Assembly (NCBI RefSeq): GCF_012927355.1
Contig: NZ_JABBGK010000003.1
Coordinates: 310,001-374,000 of the forward strand
Length of the DNA stretch: 64,000 bases
Origin: Rhizobium terricola
GTDB taxonomy: Bacteria; Pseudomonadota; Alphaproteobacteria; Rhizobiales; Rhizobiaceae
Reading direction: 5' to 3'
Positions 51,347 to 60,891 of this stretch are shown one piece after another. Numbering within the stretch: the first letter of the stretch is position 1; the number at the start of each line of letters is the position of its first letter. Below the pieces are notes generated by a model. It did no database searches and had not been told where the DNA came from. It saw nothing but the letters and a program-made list of their open reading frames with translations. Both the position numbers and the translations under genes were made by a program.

Positions 51347-51988
51347 ATGAGATTTAAAGCAGCCCTGCTTCATTTCGCCGTGATCGTCGGCGGGCTTCTC
51401 GGTGCCGTGCCAGTCGCGACCGCCGAGCCGTTGCAACTGGTCGGCTTCGGCGACAGCCTGATGGCGGGCTACCAGCTGCCGCCGGACGATGCGCTGCCGG
51501 TCAAGCTCCAGAAGGCGCTCATTGCGGAAGGCGTTGACGTCGTCATCACCAATGCCGGCGTGTCTGGCGATACGACGACGAGTGGGCTGGCGCGTGTCGA
51601 CTGGTCGGTGCCTGACGGAACGGACGGGGTGATCCTCGAACTCGGCGCCAACGACGCCCTGCGGGGCATAGCGCCCGAGGAAACGCGAAAGAACCTCGAA
51701 GCCATCCTCGACCGGCTGAAGGCGCGCGGGATCCCTGTGTTGATCCTAGGCATGCTGGCGCCGCCGAACATGGGGGGAGATTATGGTGATCGCTTCAACC
51801 CGATCTACCCGGAGCTTGCGGCGAAATACGCGCTGCCCTTCCATCCTTTCGTGCTCGACGGGGTGGTCACGCATCCGGATCTTCAGCTGGAGGATGGAAT
51901 GCATCCGAATGCGAAGGGGGTCGATGTGATGGTGGAGCGCATGCTTCCGGTTGTACGGGGCTTCGTGAAAACCATCGGGGATCGCTGA
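51347..51988 (+). CDS. tesA: Arylesterase/acyl-CoA thioesterase I (TesA-like, GDSL family)
   Basis: 213 aa. Signal peptide (residues 1-26), then SGNH-hydrolase blocks: GFGDSLMAGYQLPPDDALP (catalytic Ser), NAGVSGDTT, LGANDALRG and the DGMHPN catalytic Asp-His pair. A periplasmic esterase/thioesterase/lysophospholipase. AGGAAAGG lies upstream of the ATG. Divergent from ybbA-like, a conserved neighbourhood. Confidence 0.93.
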   Translation: MRFKAALLHFAVIVGGLLGAVPVATAEPLQLVGFGDSLMAGYQLPPDDALPVKLQKALIAEGVDVVITNAGVSGDTTTSGLARVDWSVPDGTDGVILELGANDALRGIAPEETRKNLEAILDRLKARGIPVLILGMLAPPNMGGDYGDRFNPIYPELAAKYALPFHPFVLDGVVTHPDLQLEDGMHPNAKGVDVMVERMLPVVRGFVKTIGDR

Positions 51989-52060
51989 AATATTAGCTTG
52001 CACGGCTGAGCGTTGCGTGATTCGCTGTGTGCATATGCAAAAAGATTCGGGGAGCTCGCG

Positions 52061-52648
52061 ATGCCGAGATTATTCACTGCCCTCGAAATTCCGCGTAGCG
52101 CGGCTTTGAGCCTCTCCCTTTTGCGCGGCGGTATCCCCGGAGCACGATGGATCGATGTGGAGAACTACCACATCACCCTGCGTTTCATCGGAGACGTCGA
52201 CGGCCGGACCGCCGACGAGATCGTCGATCGACTGGACCGCATCGACCGTCCCGAGTTCAATCTCAGCCTGTCGGGCATCGGGTCCTTCGGTTCGAAGAAA
52301 CCCCATTCGATCTGGGCCGGGGTCACACCGACCCCGGAAATGTATGCGCTCCAGGCGGAGATCGAACGGATCTGCCAGCGCATCGGCTTGCCGTCCGATC
52401 CGCGCAAATTCATGCCTCATGTGACGCTGGCGCGGCTCAAGTCCTGCCGCGTCGACGACGTGGTGCACTATCTCGCCGGTCGTGGCGACTTCCATACATC
52501 GCCGTTCACAGTCACCCGCTTCGTGCTTTTGTCATCCAAGGAGTCGGTGGGCGGCGGCCCTTACCTCACCGAAGAGGTGTTCCCGCTCCACGAGCCGCTT
52601 TCTAGCTTCTCGACAAGGGACGTGCAGCCGGCAAAGAGCATGGTGTAG
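52061..52648 (+). CDS. thpR: RNA 2',3'-cyclic phosphodiesterase (ThpR/LigT)
   Basis: 195 aa of the 2H phosphoesterase family: first motif HITLRF (~39), second HVTLAR (~125). GGGGAG precedes the ATG; the open frame extends upstream without one. Opens 2',3'-cyclic RNA ends. Its last 88 bases overlap the convergent phosphatase gene. Confidence 0.93.
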   Translation: MPRLFTALEIPRSAALSLSLLRGGIPGARWIDVENYHITLRFIGDVDGRTADEIVDRLDRIDRPEFNLSLSGIGSFGSKKPHSIWAGVTPTPEMYALQAEIERICQRIGLPSDPRKFMPHVTLARLKSCRVDDVVHYLAGRGDFHTSPFTVTRFVLLSSKESVGGGPYLTEEVFPLHEPLSSFSTRDVQPAKSMV

Positions 52649-53061
52649 ACGGCCTGAAAGCCGTCGATCCCACCGTAATAGGGATCCGGGACGTCGGCTT
52701 CCGTGCCTGTCGCGAATGCCGAGAATGAGGCCAGCCGGGCCGTCGTGTCCGGCGGCGCCATTTTTTCGAGGTTGCGCAGATTGTCGTGATCCATCGCGAG
52801 GATCAGCCCAAAGCGCCTGAAGTCCTCGGGAGCCACGCGTCGGGCACGCAGGCCTGCAATGTCGATGCCGTTCATTCGTGCGACCTCAATCGACCGCCGG
52901 TCGGGCGCATGGCCGATGTGCCAGCCGCCGGTGCCGGCGGAGTCGGTCGGATAGCGTTCCTCCTGGCCACCAAGTGCGGTCAGGTGGCGGAATATGCCTT
53001 CGGCCAGCGGCGAGCGGCAGATGTTGCCGAGGCAGACGAACAGGACGGGGAACGGGGACAT
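52561..53061 (-). CDS. Low-molecular-weight protein-tyrosine phosphatase
   Basis: 166 aa from ATG 53061. P-loop VCLGNICRSPLAEG (Cys near residue 9) and the general-acid DPYYGG loop (~127) are intact. The C-terminus is ~10 residues longer than usual and runs antisense across the end of thpR. Dephosphorylates tyrosine or small substrates in the cytoplasm. Confidence 0.92.
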   Translation of the reverse strand: MSPFPVLFVCLGNICRSPLAEGIFRHLTALGGQEERYPTDSAGTGGWHIGHAPDRRSIEVARMNGIDIAGLRARRVAPEDFRRFGLILAMDHDNLRNLEKMAPPDTTARLASFSAFATGTEADVPDPYYGGIDGFQAVYTMLFAGCTSLVEKLESGSWSGNTSSVR

Positions 53062-53093
53062 CGGTGGGTTCCGCAGGAAGGAGCGCTGACGCC

Positions 53094-53396
53094 ATGAAAT
53101 ACGAGAAACTCGACAAGGCCGCAATTGCTGACCGGTTGCAGACCGCATCCGGCTGGACGTTGTCGGAGGACGGTTCGGCCATTGCCCGGCATTTCGTCTT
53201 CACCGACTTCGGCGAGGCCTTTGCGTTCATGACCCGCTCGGCGCTGGCTGCCGAACGTTTGGACCACCATCCGGAATGGTCGAATGTCTATCGGCATGTG
53301 GATGTGAAGCTAACCACCCATGCGGCCCAGGGATTGACTGATCTGGATTTCCGTCTCGCGGCGGCGATGGACCGTGCGGCGGGCGGGCGTGATTGA
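53094..53396 (+). CDS. phhB: Pterin-4a-carbinolamine dehydratase
   Basis: 100 aa. The active-site signature ERLDHHPEWSNVYRHVDVKLTTH (residues ~55-77; core DHHPEWSNVY) is diagnostic. It recycles the pterin cofactor of aromatic amino acid hydroxylases; no such hydroxylase is nearby. It starts 32 bases from the divergent phosphatase start. Confidence 0.94.
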   Translation: MKYEKLDKAAIADRLQTASGWTLSEDGSAIARHFVFTDFGEAFAFMTRSALAAERLDHHPEWSNVYRHVDVKLTTHAAQGLTDLDFRLAAAMDRAAGGRD

Positions 53397-53453
53397 TTTC
53401 ATCCTCGCGATCACCATATTTTGATCGGGTCCAAACACGAGGGTCGAAAGACG

Positions 53454-53840
53454 ATGGACGATATCAAGATCGGCGAAATCCTCTTGCCGGGTGACGAAGA
53501 GACGCAGAAACGCCAGGAGACCAATGTCCGGGCAAAATTCTGGCCGACCATGAAAAAGGCGATGCGGCAGGTTCCGTTTTCGCGCGATGTCATTGCCGCC
53601 TTCTATTGTGCCACCGATCGACAGACGCCGCTGCGCGTGCGCGGAGTGTTGCTGGCTGCCCTCGGCTACTTCGTCCTGCCGCTGGATGCGGTCCCCGACA
53701 TGTTCGCGCTGATCGGCTTCACCGACGATATCGCCGTGCTCACCACCGCAATCGCGCTGATCAACGGGCATATCAAGGACCGACATTACGAATCGGCAGA
53801 CAGAATGCTCGCCGATGCGCCCGAGGAGGGTGCGGCCTGA
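53454..53840 (+). CDS. DUF1232 (YkvA-family) membrane protein
   Basis: 128 aa from ATG 53454. A soluble N-terminal half is followed by the DUF1232 signature (FYCATDRQTPLRVRGVLLAALGYFVLPLDAVPD; core YFVLPLDAVPD), then a second hydrophobic stretch and ALINGHIKDRH. Function unknown. Confidence 0.88.
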   Translation: MDDIKIGEILLPGDEETQKRQETNVRAKFWPTMKKAMRQVPFSRDVIAAFYCATDRQTPLRVRGVLLAALGYFVLPLDAVPDMFALIGFTDDIAVLTTAIALINGHIKDRHYESADRMLADAPEEGAA

Positions 53841-54189
53841 CGACGACGGCAGGCCGGCGACGAAACAGCGCATCCGTCGTGATTGAGGCGGCGATCGATG
53901 CTTGCCTTCTCTTCCCTAGCGGAAAAGAGGTCCAGGGAAATCTCCTCAAGCCCAACTCTCGCCAGATTTCTTCATTTTAGATCATTTTTCATGGGGAGGC
54001 TGCTCTTGGTCGCATTGATGTCGCGAAACAAGGCGTGTTTTTCCCGCGGAATATGGTTTGCGACCCGGAATCGTCTCGCTGTTGACGGTTTGGTAACGTA
54101 AATTAAGTCATACTGAATCAAGTTTTGACGATGGAATGTCCGGCTTACCTCGGCCGGGCGGTGGATGGACAAGCAACCGGCAGGAAGAC
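53841..54189. other. Intergenic region before the IalB-family gene
   Basis: 349 bases without a gene. TTGACG (54081-54086) is a good -35-like box in AT-rich sequence ~100 bases before the next gene, but no matching -10 at usual spacing is clear. Nothing else recognised. Confidence 0.4.
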
Positions 54190-54693
54190 ATGTTCGTAAG
54201 AAGTAGCGTAACCGCAGTGGCAATCATTCTCGCAAGCAGCGCTCTGGCTGCAGCGCAGTCGCCCACGCGTATCGAGCAGTTCAAGGCATGGGGCGCCTAT
54301 TCCTACAAGTCGAACGGGGGGACTGTCTGCTATGTCCTGTCCGTGCCGACGGCCAAGGAGCCGCCGGCAGTCAATCACGGGGATATTTTCTTCGTCGTGT
54401 CGCAGCGTCCCGGCCAGAACATCTCCTACGAACCGCAGGCGATGATGGGTTATCCGCTCAAAGAGGCTTCGAAGGTCAATGTCACGATCGACGCCAAGAA
54501 TTTCGTGATGTTCGTGAAGGATACCTCGGCCTGGGTCGAGAACGCGGCTGAAGAGCCGGCGCTCGTCGCGGCCATGAAGACGGGCTCGTCGATGACGGTC
54601 AAGGCGACCTCGGCGCGCGGCACCGGCACGTCCTACAGCTACTCGCTGTCGGGTATTTCGGCGGCGCTCAAGAAGATCGAGAACTGCAAGTAG
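54190..54693 (+). CDS. Invasion-associated locus B (IalB) family protein
   Basis: 167 aa. Signal peptide (residues 1-22, ALAAAQ), then the family pattern CYVLSVPTAKEPPAVNHGDIFFVV, GYPLKEASKVNVTID, AWVENAAEEPALVAAMK and a final ISAALKKIENCK. Exported protein named after Bartonella IalB; common in free-living rhizobia, where its role is unknown. AGGAAG before the ATG. Confidence 0.9.
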   Translation: MFVRSSVTAVAIILASSALAAAQSPTRIEQFKAWGAYSYKSNGGTVCYVLSVPTAKEPPAVNHGDIFFVVSQRPGQNISYEPQAMMGYPLKEASKVNVTIDAKNFVMFVKDTSAWVENAAEEPALVAAMKTGSSMTVKATSARGTGTSYSYSLSGISAALKKIENCK

Positions 54694-54718
54694 GATCCAC
54701 GACGATCCGGATTTTCGA

Positions 54719-54744
54719 AGAGGTCGGCATTTGCCGGCCTCTTT
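54719..54744 (+). terminator. Terminator of the IalB-family gene
   Basis: 10-bp stem with one wobble (54719-54728 with 54733-54742) around ATTT, then T residues. Confidence 0.8.
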
Positions 54745-54936
54745 GCGTTTCCGGCGGTAGCCGCGGTGAACCATATTCGGCGTGACGAATGCCGAAAAAA
54801 CTGCTAGAGCGCCGGAAAAGCCGGAAAATGCGTCCTTCAGCATGGGTTCCGGCGCGATTTCTAGGTTCATGCCGGTCGGGTGCCGTCGTCGCGTCAGCGG
54901 CGATCGGGGTGCGTTTGATCGAAGAGGTGTATGCGA

Positions 54937-56172
54937 ATGGCTGTCATGGAAAGTGTGATGGGGCGTGAGACTGTCCGCGGCGCGCCGGCCGGCGCGACCA
55001 TCGCGGAGAAGCCGACGCTGATCGGTGCCGATCGCGAGGAGCTTGGCGCGATGCTCAGGGAAAAGGGCGTTCCCGAGCGGCAGATCAAGATGCGCGTCAG
55101 CCAGCTGTGGAACTGGCTCTATGTCCGTGGCGTCTCGGACTTCGACGCCATGGCGAATGTCTCGAAGGACATGCGCGAAATGCTGAAGGGCAATTTCAGC
55201 ATTGCCCGGCCCGAGATCGTCGAGGAGCAGGTGTCGAACGACGGCACCCGCAAGTGGCTGCTGCGTTATCCGCCACGCGGAGCGGGCCGCCCCGTAGAAG
55301 TCGAAACCGTGTACATCCCCGAGGAAGGCCGCGGCACGCTTTGCATTTCGAGCCAGGTCGGCTGTTCGCTGACCTGCTCGTTCTGCCATACCGGCACGCA
55401 ACGGCTGGTGCGCAACCTGACGGCCGAGGAAATCCTTTCCCAGCTGCTTCTGGCCCGCGACCGGCTTGGCGACTTTCCCGACCGTGACGTGCCGCAGGGC
55501 GCGATGATCCCGTCGAGCGACCGCAAGATCACCAACATCGTGATGATGGGCATGGGCGAGCCGCTCTACAATTTCGAGGAAGTGAAGAAGGCGCTGCTGA
55601 TCGCGTCGGACGGCGACGGCCTGTCGCTGTCGAAGCGCCGCATCACCCTTTCGACCTCGGGCGTCGTACCGGAAATCTACCGGACCGGCGAAGAGATCGG
55701 CGTCATGCTGGCAATCTCGCTGCATGCGGTTCGTGACGAACTGCGTGATATGCTTGTGCCGATCAACAAGAAGTATCCGCTCAAGGAACTCATCGAGGCC
55801 TGCCGCGCCTATCCGGGCCTTTCAAACGCACGCCGCATCACGTTCGAATATGTGATGCTGAAGGATGTCAACGACAGCCTTGAGGACGCCAAGGGGCTCA
55901 TCCAGCTGTTGAAGGGCGTGCCGGCCAAGATCAACCTCATCCCGTTCAATCCGTGGCCGGGCACCAACTACCAGTGCTCGGACTGGGAGCAGATAGAGAA
56001 GTTCGCCGACTTCATCAACCAGGCCGGCTATGCTTCGCCGATCCGCACGCCGCGTGGCCGTGACATTCTCGCTGCCTGCGGCCAGCTGAAGTCGGAATCG
56101 GAGCGCATGCGCAAGACCGAGCGCCTGGCATTCGAGGCCATGATGATTGCCAATCACGGCGAGGACGACTGA
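54937..56172 (+). CDS. rlmN: 23S rRNA (adenine(2503)-C(2))-methyltransferase RlmN
   Basis: 411-aa radical SAM enzyme methylating A2503 of 23S rRNA and A37 of some tRNAs. The [4Fe-4S] motif CSLTCSFC is at ~142 and the methyl-carrying cysteine in [11 protein letters not shown] at ~380; MGMGEPLYN is also conserved. ATG 54931 or 54937; the latter has better spacing from AGAGG. Confidence 0.96.
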   Translation: MAVMESVMGRETVRGAPAGATIAEKPTLIGADREELGAMLREKGVPERQIKMRVSQLWNWLYVRGVSDFDAMANVSKDMREMLKGNFSIARPEIVEEQVSNDGTRKWLLRYPPRGAGRPVEVETVYIPEEGRGTLCISSQVGCSLTCSFCHTGTQRLVRNLTAEEILSQLLLARDRLGDFPDRDVPQGAMIPSSDRKITNIVMMGMGEPLYNFEEVKKALLIASDGDGLSLSKRRITLSTSGVVPEIYRTGEEIGVMLAISLHAVRDELRDMLVPINKKYPLKELIEACRAYPGLSNARRITFEYVMLKDVNDSLEDAKGLIQLLKGVPAKINLIPFNPWPGTNYQCSDWEQIEKFADFINQAGYASPIRTPRGRDILAACGQLKSESERMRKTERLAFEAMMIANHGEDD

Positions 56173-56300
56173 GGAAACCGGGTCGCGGGTGCGACAATCC
56201 ATCACGAGAAATCATCGTCCCCATCGGGGTGGGCGAATTGATTTCAAGCGACCGCTTACCTAAGACGATCGACGGCATACCCAACAATTGGAGGCATTCA

Positions 56301-57254
56301 ATGCGCGCCACGCTACTCGCACTTTTCGCTGCTACCGCCCTCATCCTGCCGGCCAAGGCCGAAGAGGTCACCGTCGCCGTCACCGCCATTGTCGAACACC
56401 CGGCCCTCGATGCCGCCCGTGACGGCGTCAAGGAAGCGCTTGCGGCCGCTGGTTTCAAGGAAGGCGAAAACCTGAAGTTCGTTTACGAGTCCGCCCAGGG
56501 CAATCCGGGCACGGCTGCGCAGATCGCGCGTCAGTTTGTCGGCGATGCACCGAATGTCATCGTCCCGATTTCGACTCCGTCTGCCCAGGCCGTCGTTTCC
56601 GCGACGCGCGACATTCCGATCGTCTTCACGGCCGTTTCCGACCCGCTCGGTGCCGAGCTCGTCAAGGACATGCAGAAGCCGGGCGGCAATGTCACCGGCC
56701 TTTCCGATATGTCTCCGGTCGCCGACCACGTCGCGCTGATCAAGGAGATCACGCCGAACGCCAAGTCGATCGGCTTCATCTACAACACTGCCGAAGCCAA
56801 TTCGGTCTCGACGCTCGCGGCCCTCAAGGCTGAAGCCGAGAAGGCCGGCCTTTCGGTCGTTGAATCGGTCGCCACCAAGTCGGCTGAGGTTCAGGGTGCT
56901 GCCCGTGCGCTCGTCGGCCGCGCCGACGTGATCTACGTCCCGACCGACAACACGATCGTGTCGGCGTTCGAAGCGGCCGTCGGCGTCGCCGAAGAAGCGA
57001 AGATCCCGCTCTATGCTGGTGACACGGATTCGGTGAACCGCGGTGCCCTTGCCGCACTCGGCTTCAACTATTTCGATGTCGGCAAGCAGACCGGCGAGAT
57101 CGTCGCGCGTGTGCTCAAGGGCGAAAAGCCGGGTGACATCCCGGTCACGGTCGCCGCCGGCACCGACCTCGTGATCAACAAGAAGGCTGCGGCCAAGATG
57201 GGCGTAACCTTCCCCGAAAGCATCACCAGCCGCGCCACTAAGACCATCGAGTAA
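56301..57254 (+). CDS. ABC transporter substrate-binding protein (TrpX-like ABC_sub_bind family)
   Basis: 317 aa. Signal peptide (1-20, LPAKA), then the family pattern VAVTAIVEHPALDAARDGVKEAL, STPSAQAVVSATRDIPIVFTAVSDP and DSVNRGALAALGFNYFDVGKQTG. Start ATG 56301 with TTGGAGG. Together with the next two genes it forms a complete importer. Related Gram-positive systems import tryptophan; the rhizobial substrate is unknown. Confidence 0.9.
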   Translation: MRATLLALFAATALILPAKAEEVTVAVTAIVEHPALDAARDGVKEALAAAGFKEGENLKFVYESAQGNPGTAAQIARQFVGDAPNVIVPISTPSAQAVVSATRDIPIVFTAVSDPLGAELVKDMQKPGGNVTGLSDMSPVADHVALIKEITPNAKSIGFIYNTAEANSVSTLAALKAEAEKAGLSVVESVATKSAEVQGAARALVGRADVIYVPTDNTIVSAFEAAVGVAEEAKIPLYAGDTDSVNRGALAALGFNYFDVGKQTGEIVARVLKGEKPGDIPVTVAAGTDLVINKKAAAKMGVTFPESITSRATKTIE

Positions 57255-57265
57255 CTTTCGACAAC

Positions 57266-57290
57266 CGGGGCCGTGTTTTGCGCGGCCCCG
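57266..57290 (+). other. Intercistronic hairpin after the second binding-protein gene
   Basis: CGGGGCCG (57266-57273) pairs with CGGCCCCG (57283-57290), no T-run. It probably stabilises the upstream message or attenuates, as after the binding-protein gene at 15235-16014. Confidence 0.55.
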
Positions 57291-57354
57291 CCAACTGCCT
57301 GCGTATCACGCCGCGGCGAAACGGCGGTGCGTGGCGTACAAGGACTTTTCCACC

Positions 57355-58236
57355 GTGAGCCAAATCGCCTTCTGGGGTGCCGTTGAGCTGGGTCTGGTCT
57401 TCGCCTTCGTGGCGATCGGCGTCTATCTCGCGTTTCGCGTGCTCGACTTTCCCGACCTGACCGTCGACGGATCCTTTCCGCTCGGTGCTGCCGTCGCCGC
57501 CGTTCTCATCATTGCCGGGCTGAACGCCTGGGTCGCCACAGGCATTGCCATGCTGGCCGGCTCGGCCGCGGGCCTTGTCACGGCGGTTCTCAATGTCCGC
57601 TTCCGCATCCTGAACCTGCTCGCCTCGATCCTGACGATGATCGCGCTGTTTTCGGTTAACCTCAGGGTGATGGGAAAGCCGAACGTGGCGCTGCTCAACC
57701 AGGACACGATGCTGACCCCTTTCTACGGCCAGGGAGTTCCCGAGTATCTCGTGCGGCCTATGTTCGTCTTTCTGCTGGTGGCCGCGGTCGTCTTCCTCGT
57801 CTGGCGCTTCCTTGAAAGCGATGCAGGCCTTGCGATGCGGGCAACCGGTGCCAACGCGCGCATGGCGCGCGCGCAGGGCGTGCAGACCGACAACCAGATC
57901 TATCTCGGCATTGCGCTTTCCAACGCGCTGGTCGCCCTCGGCGGCGCGCTTTTCGCCCAGACCAACGGTTTTGCCGATGTCACCTCCGGCGTCGGCACCA
58001 TCGTCGTCGGCCTGGCCGCGGTCATCATCGGCGAAACGCTGTTCGGCAAGCGCGGCCTGCTGATCGCGCTCATCGGCTGTGTCTTCGGCTCGATCGCCTA
58101 TCGCCTTGCAATCCAGCTGGCGCTGTCGAGCGACGTGCTTGGGCTCAAGGCCTCTGATCTCAACTTCGTGACCGCCGTGCTGGTCGCGGTCGCGCTCGTC
58201 CTTCCGAGGCTGCGCCGTGGAGGAGCTTCCTCATGA
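57355..58236 (+). CDS. ABC transporter permease (BPD_transp_2 family)
   Basis: 293 aa from GTG 57355 (AAGGA upstream; GTG 57331 is possible). Eight to nine hydrophobic segments; the family motif FRVLDFPDLTVDGSFPLGAA and GTIVVGLAAVIIGETLFGKRG are visible. Its last four bases overlap the ATPase gene. Confidence 0.9.
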   Translation: MSQIAFWGAVELGLVFAFVAIGVYLAFRVLDFPDLTVDGSFPLGAAVAAVLIIAGLNAWVATGIAMLAGSAAGLVTAVLNVRFRILNLLASILTMIALFSVNLRVMGKPNVALLNQDTMLTPFYGQGVPEYLVRPMFVFLLVAAVVFLVWRFLESDAGLAMRATGANARMARAQGVQTDNQIYLGIALSNALVALGGALFAQTNGFADVTSGVGTIVVGLAAVIIGETLFGKRGLLIALIGCVFGSIAYRLAIQLALSSDVLGLKASDLNFVTAVLVAVALVLPRLRRGGASS

Positions 58237-59027
58237 TTTCGCTCGAGAACATCGAAGTCGTCTTCGGCCGTGGAACGCCGCTGCAGAAGCAGGCGCTGAA
58301 GAACGTCAACCTGGCCATCGAGACCGGCTCGTTCGTGACCGTGATCGGTTCCAACGGGGCCGGCAAGTCGACCCTGCTCGGCGTGCTTGCGGGTGACGTC
58401 TTGCCGACCTCGGGCCGGGTCTCGATCGGGGCTGCCGACGTCTCGCGCAAGGCCACCGCGACGCGGGCCGGGCTCGTCGCCCGCGTCTTCCAGGATCCGC
58501 TTGCCGGAAGCTGTGGCGCGTTGTCCATCGAAGAGAACCTTGCGCTCGCCTCGCAGCGCGGCAAGCGCCGCGGGCTTGCTTCAGCGCTCGGCGGTTCCCG
58601 CCGCGGCGAGTTCCGCGATCGTATCGCCTCGCTCAACCTCGGCCTTGAAAATCGCATGGCCGACCGTATGGACCTCCTGTCCGGTGGCCAGCGCCAGGCC
58701 GTGTCTCTGGTGATGGCAACGCTCGCCGGTTCCGACGTGCTGCTGCTCGATGAACATACGGCAGCGCTCGACCCGGGCATGGCGGAATTCATCATGGGGC
58801 TCACCCAGTCGATCGTCTCCGAACGCAAGCTGACGACGCTGATGGTCACCCATTCAATGCGTCAGGCGCTCGACTACGGCAGCCGGACGATCATGTTGCA
58901 TGGCGGCGAGATCGTGCTGGATGTTGCAGGGGACAATCGGAAGGACCTGCAGGTCGAAGACCTGATCGACATGTTCCGCCGCATCCGCGGCCAGACGCTC
59001 GACGACGACGAGCTGCTGATCGGCTGA
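58233..59027 (+). CDS. ABC transporter ATP-binding protein of the TrpXYZ-like importer
   Basis: 264 aa. Walker A GSNGAGKST, Q-loop FQDPLAGSCGALSIEENL, signature LSGGQRQAVSLVMA and Walker B VLLLDEHTAALDP. The Walker B continuation EHTAAL is typical of this subfamily. Energises the importer with the two genes upstream. Confidence 0.93.
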   Translation: MISLENIEVVFGRGTPLQKQALKNVNLAIETGSFVTVIGSNGAGKSTLLGVLAGDVLPTSGRVSIGAADVSRKATATRAGLVARVFQDPLAGSCGALSIEENLALASQRGKRRGLASALGGSRRGEFRDRIASLNLGLENRMADRMDLLSGGQRQAVSLVMATLAGSDVLLLDEHTAALDPGMAEFIMGLTQSIVSERKLTTLMVTHSMRQALDYGSRTIMLHGGEIVLDVAGDNRKDLQVEDLIDMFRRIRGQTLDDDELLIG

Positions 59028-59046
59028 TCGCGCCGAGTGGAGAACG

Positions 59047-59088
59047 CGATAAAGGCGCCGGCCCCGTCAGGGTCAGGCGCCTTTATCG
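59047..59088. terminator. Bidirectional terminator after the second ABC operon
   Basis: Perfect 13-bp arms (59047-59059, 59076-59088) around a 16-base loop, between the convergent ATPase and LysE genes. Confidence 0.8.
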
Positions 59089-59102
59089 TTTGTGCAGAAA
59101 GG

Positions 59103-59744
59103 TCAGCGAGCCTGGGTGAAGAGGATCTTGACCGCAAAGATCGAGAAGACGCCGGCGAAGGTGTAGTCGATGGCGCGCAGAACCTTCCGGTTCGCCTGCA
59201 GCCAGGAGGACAGGACGTCTGCCAAGAAGATGATAGCAAGGCCGATCGGCAGCGACAGGATGATCGACCAGATGCCGAGGAAGATCAGCTTGCCGGTGAC
59301 GTGCGGGTCGCTGGCGCTGACGAATTGAGGCAGGAAGGTCATGAAGAAGATGATGACCTTGGGGTTGAGCAGATTGACCCACAGGCCGTTGAGGAAGGCC
59401 TTGGAGGCGGAAGCCTGACGCTGCCCCTCGGCCTTGATCACGAAGTTCGAGCCGTGGCGGATCGCCTGGATGGCGAGCCAGAGCAGGTAGCCGGCGCCCC
59501 CGGTCTTCAGGACCAGGAAGGCGGTCGGCGAGGCGACGATCAGTGCCGAGATGCCGAAGGCGACCAGCATCGTATGGATCGAAATGCCGAAGCTCGTGCC
59601 CGCCAGCACCATGAGGCCGCTTCCACGGCCGTCGCGCAACGAGCGGCTGATCCAGAGCGTCATGTCCGGTCCCGGGGTGATTGCGAGCAGAAGGATTGCG
59701 AGGCTGAAGGCAAGGAAGGTGGGCAGGCTCGGAATGAATTCCAT
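59103..59744 (-). CDS. LysE/RhtB-family exporter
   Basis: 213 aa from ATG 59744 (GGAA upstream). Signature ITPGPDMTLWISRSL near residue 24 and WVNLLNPKVIIFFMTFLPQFV mid-protein, with about six membrane segments. Exports an amino acid or lactone-type compound. A distant relative lies at 31281-31925. Confidence 0.91.
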   Translation of the reverse strand: MEFIPSLPTFLAFSLAILLLAITPGPDMTLWISRSLRDGRGSGLMVLAGTSFGISIHTMLVAFGISALIVASPTAFLVLKTGGAGYLLWLAIQAIRHGSNFVIKAEGQRQASASKAFLNGLWVNLLNPKVIIFFMTFLPQFVSASDPHVTGKLIFLGIWSIILSLPIGLAIIFLADVLSSWLQANRKVLRAIDYTFAGVFSIFAVKILFTQAR

Positions 59745-59831
59745 GGATCGGTTCCACACTAGAAAGAAGCCCGGCACGGGCGATTTTTTCGCATCCTCCA
59801 TACCGGGCTGCCGTGCGCTTGCCAATCGGCC

Positions 59832-60683
59832 TTATTGACCGTTGAGATAAGCCCTGAACTTTCCGCCGTAGTCCGGATGCCAGCGCGATAGCGGCGGCCG
59901 GTTTTCGACGATGTCGCCGGCCGCCCAGAGAATGCGCTTCTCGTCGGTGGCGCGATTTACTTCATTGTCGGGGCAGAGAATGTAGAAGTCGCCGCGCCCG
60001 ATGCTCTCAAGCATGAAGTCGACGGTTTTTTCCGGGGTCCACGCCCCCTCGGGCTTTTCCGTGCGCCCGTTGGCCGTCAGCGCCGTGAAGACGAAGCCAG
60101 GGATCATCAGGTGGGCGGTCACCCTGCAATCGGGCGTATTGCGCAGCTCATGCTGAAGCGCTTCCGTAAACGCCTTCACGCCCGCCTTCGAGACGTTATA
60201 GGCCGGATCTCCGGGCGGCGTTGTGATGCCCTGCTTGGAGCCCGTGTTGATGATGAGTGCGGGCTCGCCGTGGCCGATCATGTGAGGCCCGAAGGTGCGC
60301 GTGCCGTTGATGACACCCAACAGGTTGACGCCAAGCACGTTGTCCCAATTGGCCTGCGGTCCGAAAAGGCTGCTGCCCGGCTGGATGCCGGCATTGTTCA
60401 TCAGCACATGCACGCGACCGAAGCGCTGGATGACGGCGCGTTCGAGCGCCTCCAGTTCGTCGAGCTTTGCGACGTCCGTCTCGATGGCGACGATGTCGGT
60501 GTCGGGATGGGCAGAAAGTTCGGCGACCTGTGCGCAGGCGTTCGCCAGGCGGTCGCCACCGAGATCGGCAAGCACGACGCACATGCCGTTTCTGGCGAAG
60601 GCCTTGGCGGCGGCGAGTCCAATCCCGGATGCTGCGCCCGTCACGACGGCGACCTTGCCTTCGGCGATAGCTGGATGTTGCAT
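59832..60683 (-). CDS. Short-chain dehydrogenase/reductase
   Basis: 283 aa from ATG 60683 (GAGGG upstream; the longer frame is not typical). Cofactor site [12 protein letters not shown] (~16-27), NNAG (~100), catalytic YNVSK (~166). The Asp after the second beta strand (VVLADLGG) suggests NAD(H). Long C-terminus ([15 protein letters not shown]) unlike the simplest SDRs. Substrate unknown. Confidence 0.9.
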   Translation of the reverse strand: MQHPAIAEGKVAVVTGAASGIGLAAAKAFARNGMCVVLADLGGDRLANACAQVAELSAHPDTDIVAIETDVAKLDELEALERAVIQRFGRVHVLMNNAGIQPGSSLFGPQANWDNVLGVNLLGVINGTRTFGPHMIGHGEPALIINTGSKQGITTPPGDPAYNVSKAGVKAFTEALQHELRNTPDCRVTAHLMIPGFVFTALTANGRTEKPEGAWTPEKTVDFMLESIGRGDFYILCPDNEVNRATDEKRILWAAGDIVENRPPLSRWHPDYGGKFRAYLNGQ

Positions 60684-60891
60684 GTCGGTGTCCCTCTTCG
60701 TTTGTCTCGAACACCGCTGGATATGGGTCGCGTGGCGGCTCCGGTCAAACAGTGTCGGGATGCCGGGCTTTTTGCCGCGCGCCGGCGACCCATTGTCCCT
60801 TCCCCTTGCGCGGCGCGATAATCTCGCTAAAAGTGCCGCAAACCAAGGGCCCTGGTCCATGCGGCTCAATGCTCACGAACGGACTTTCATC

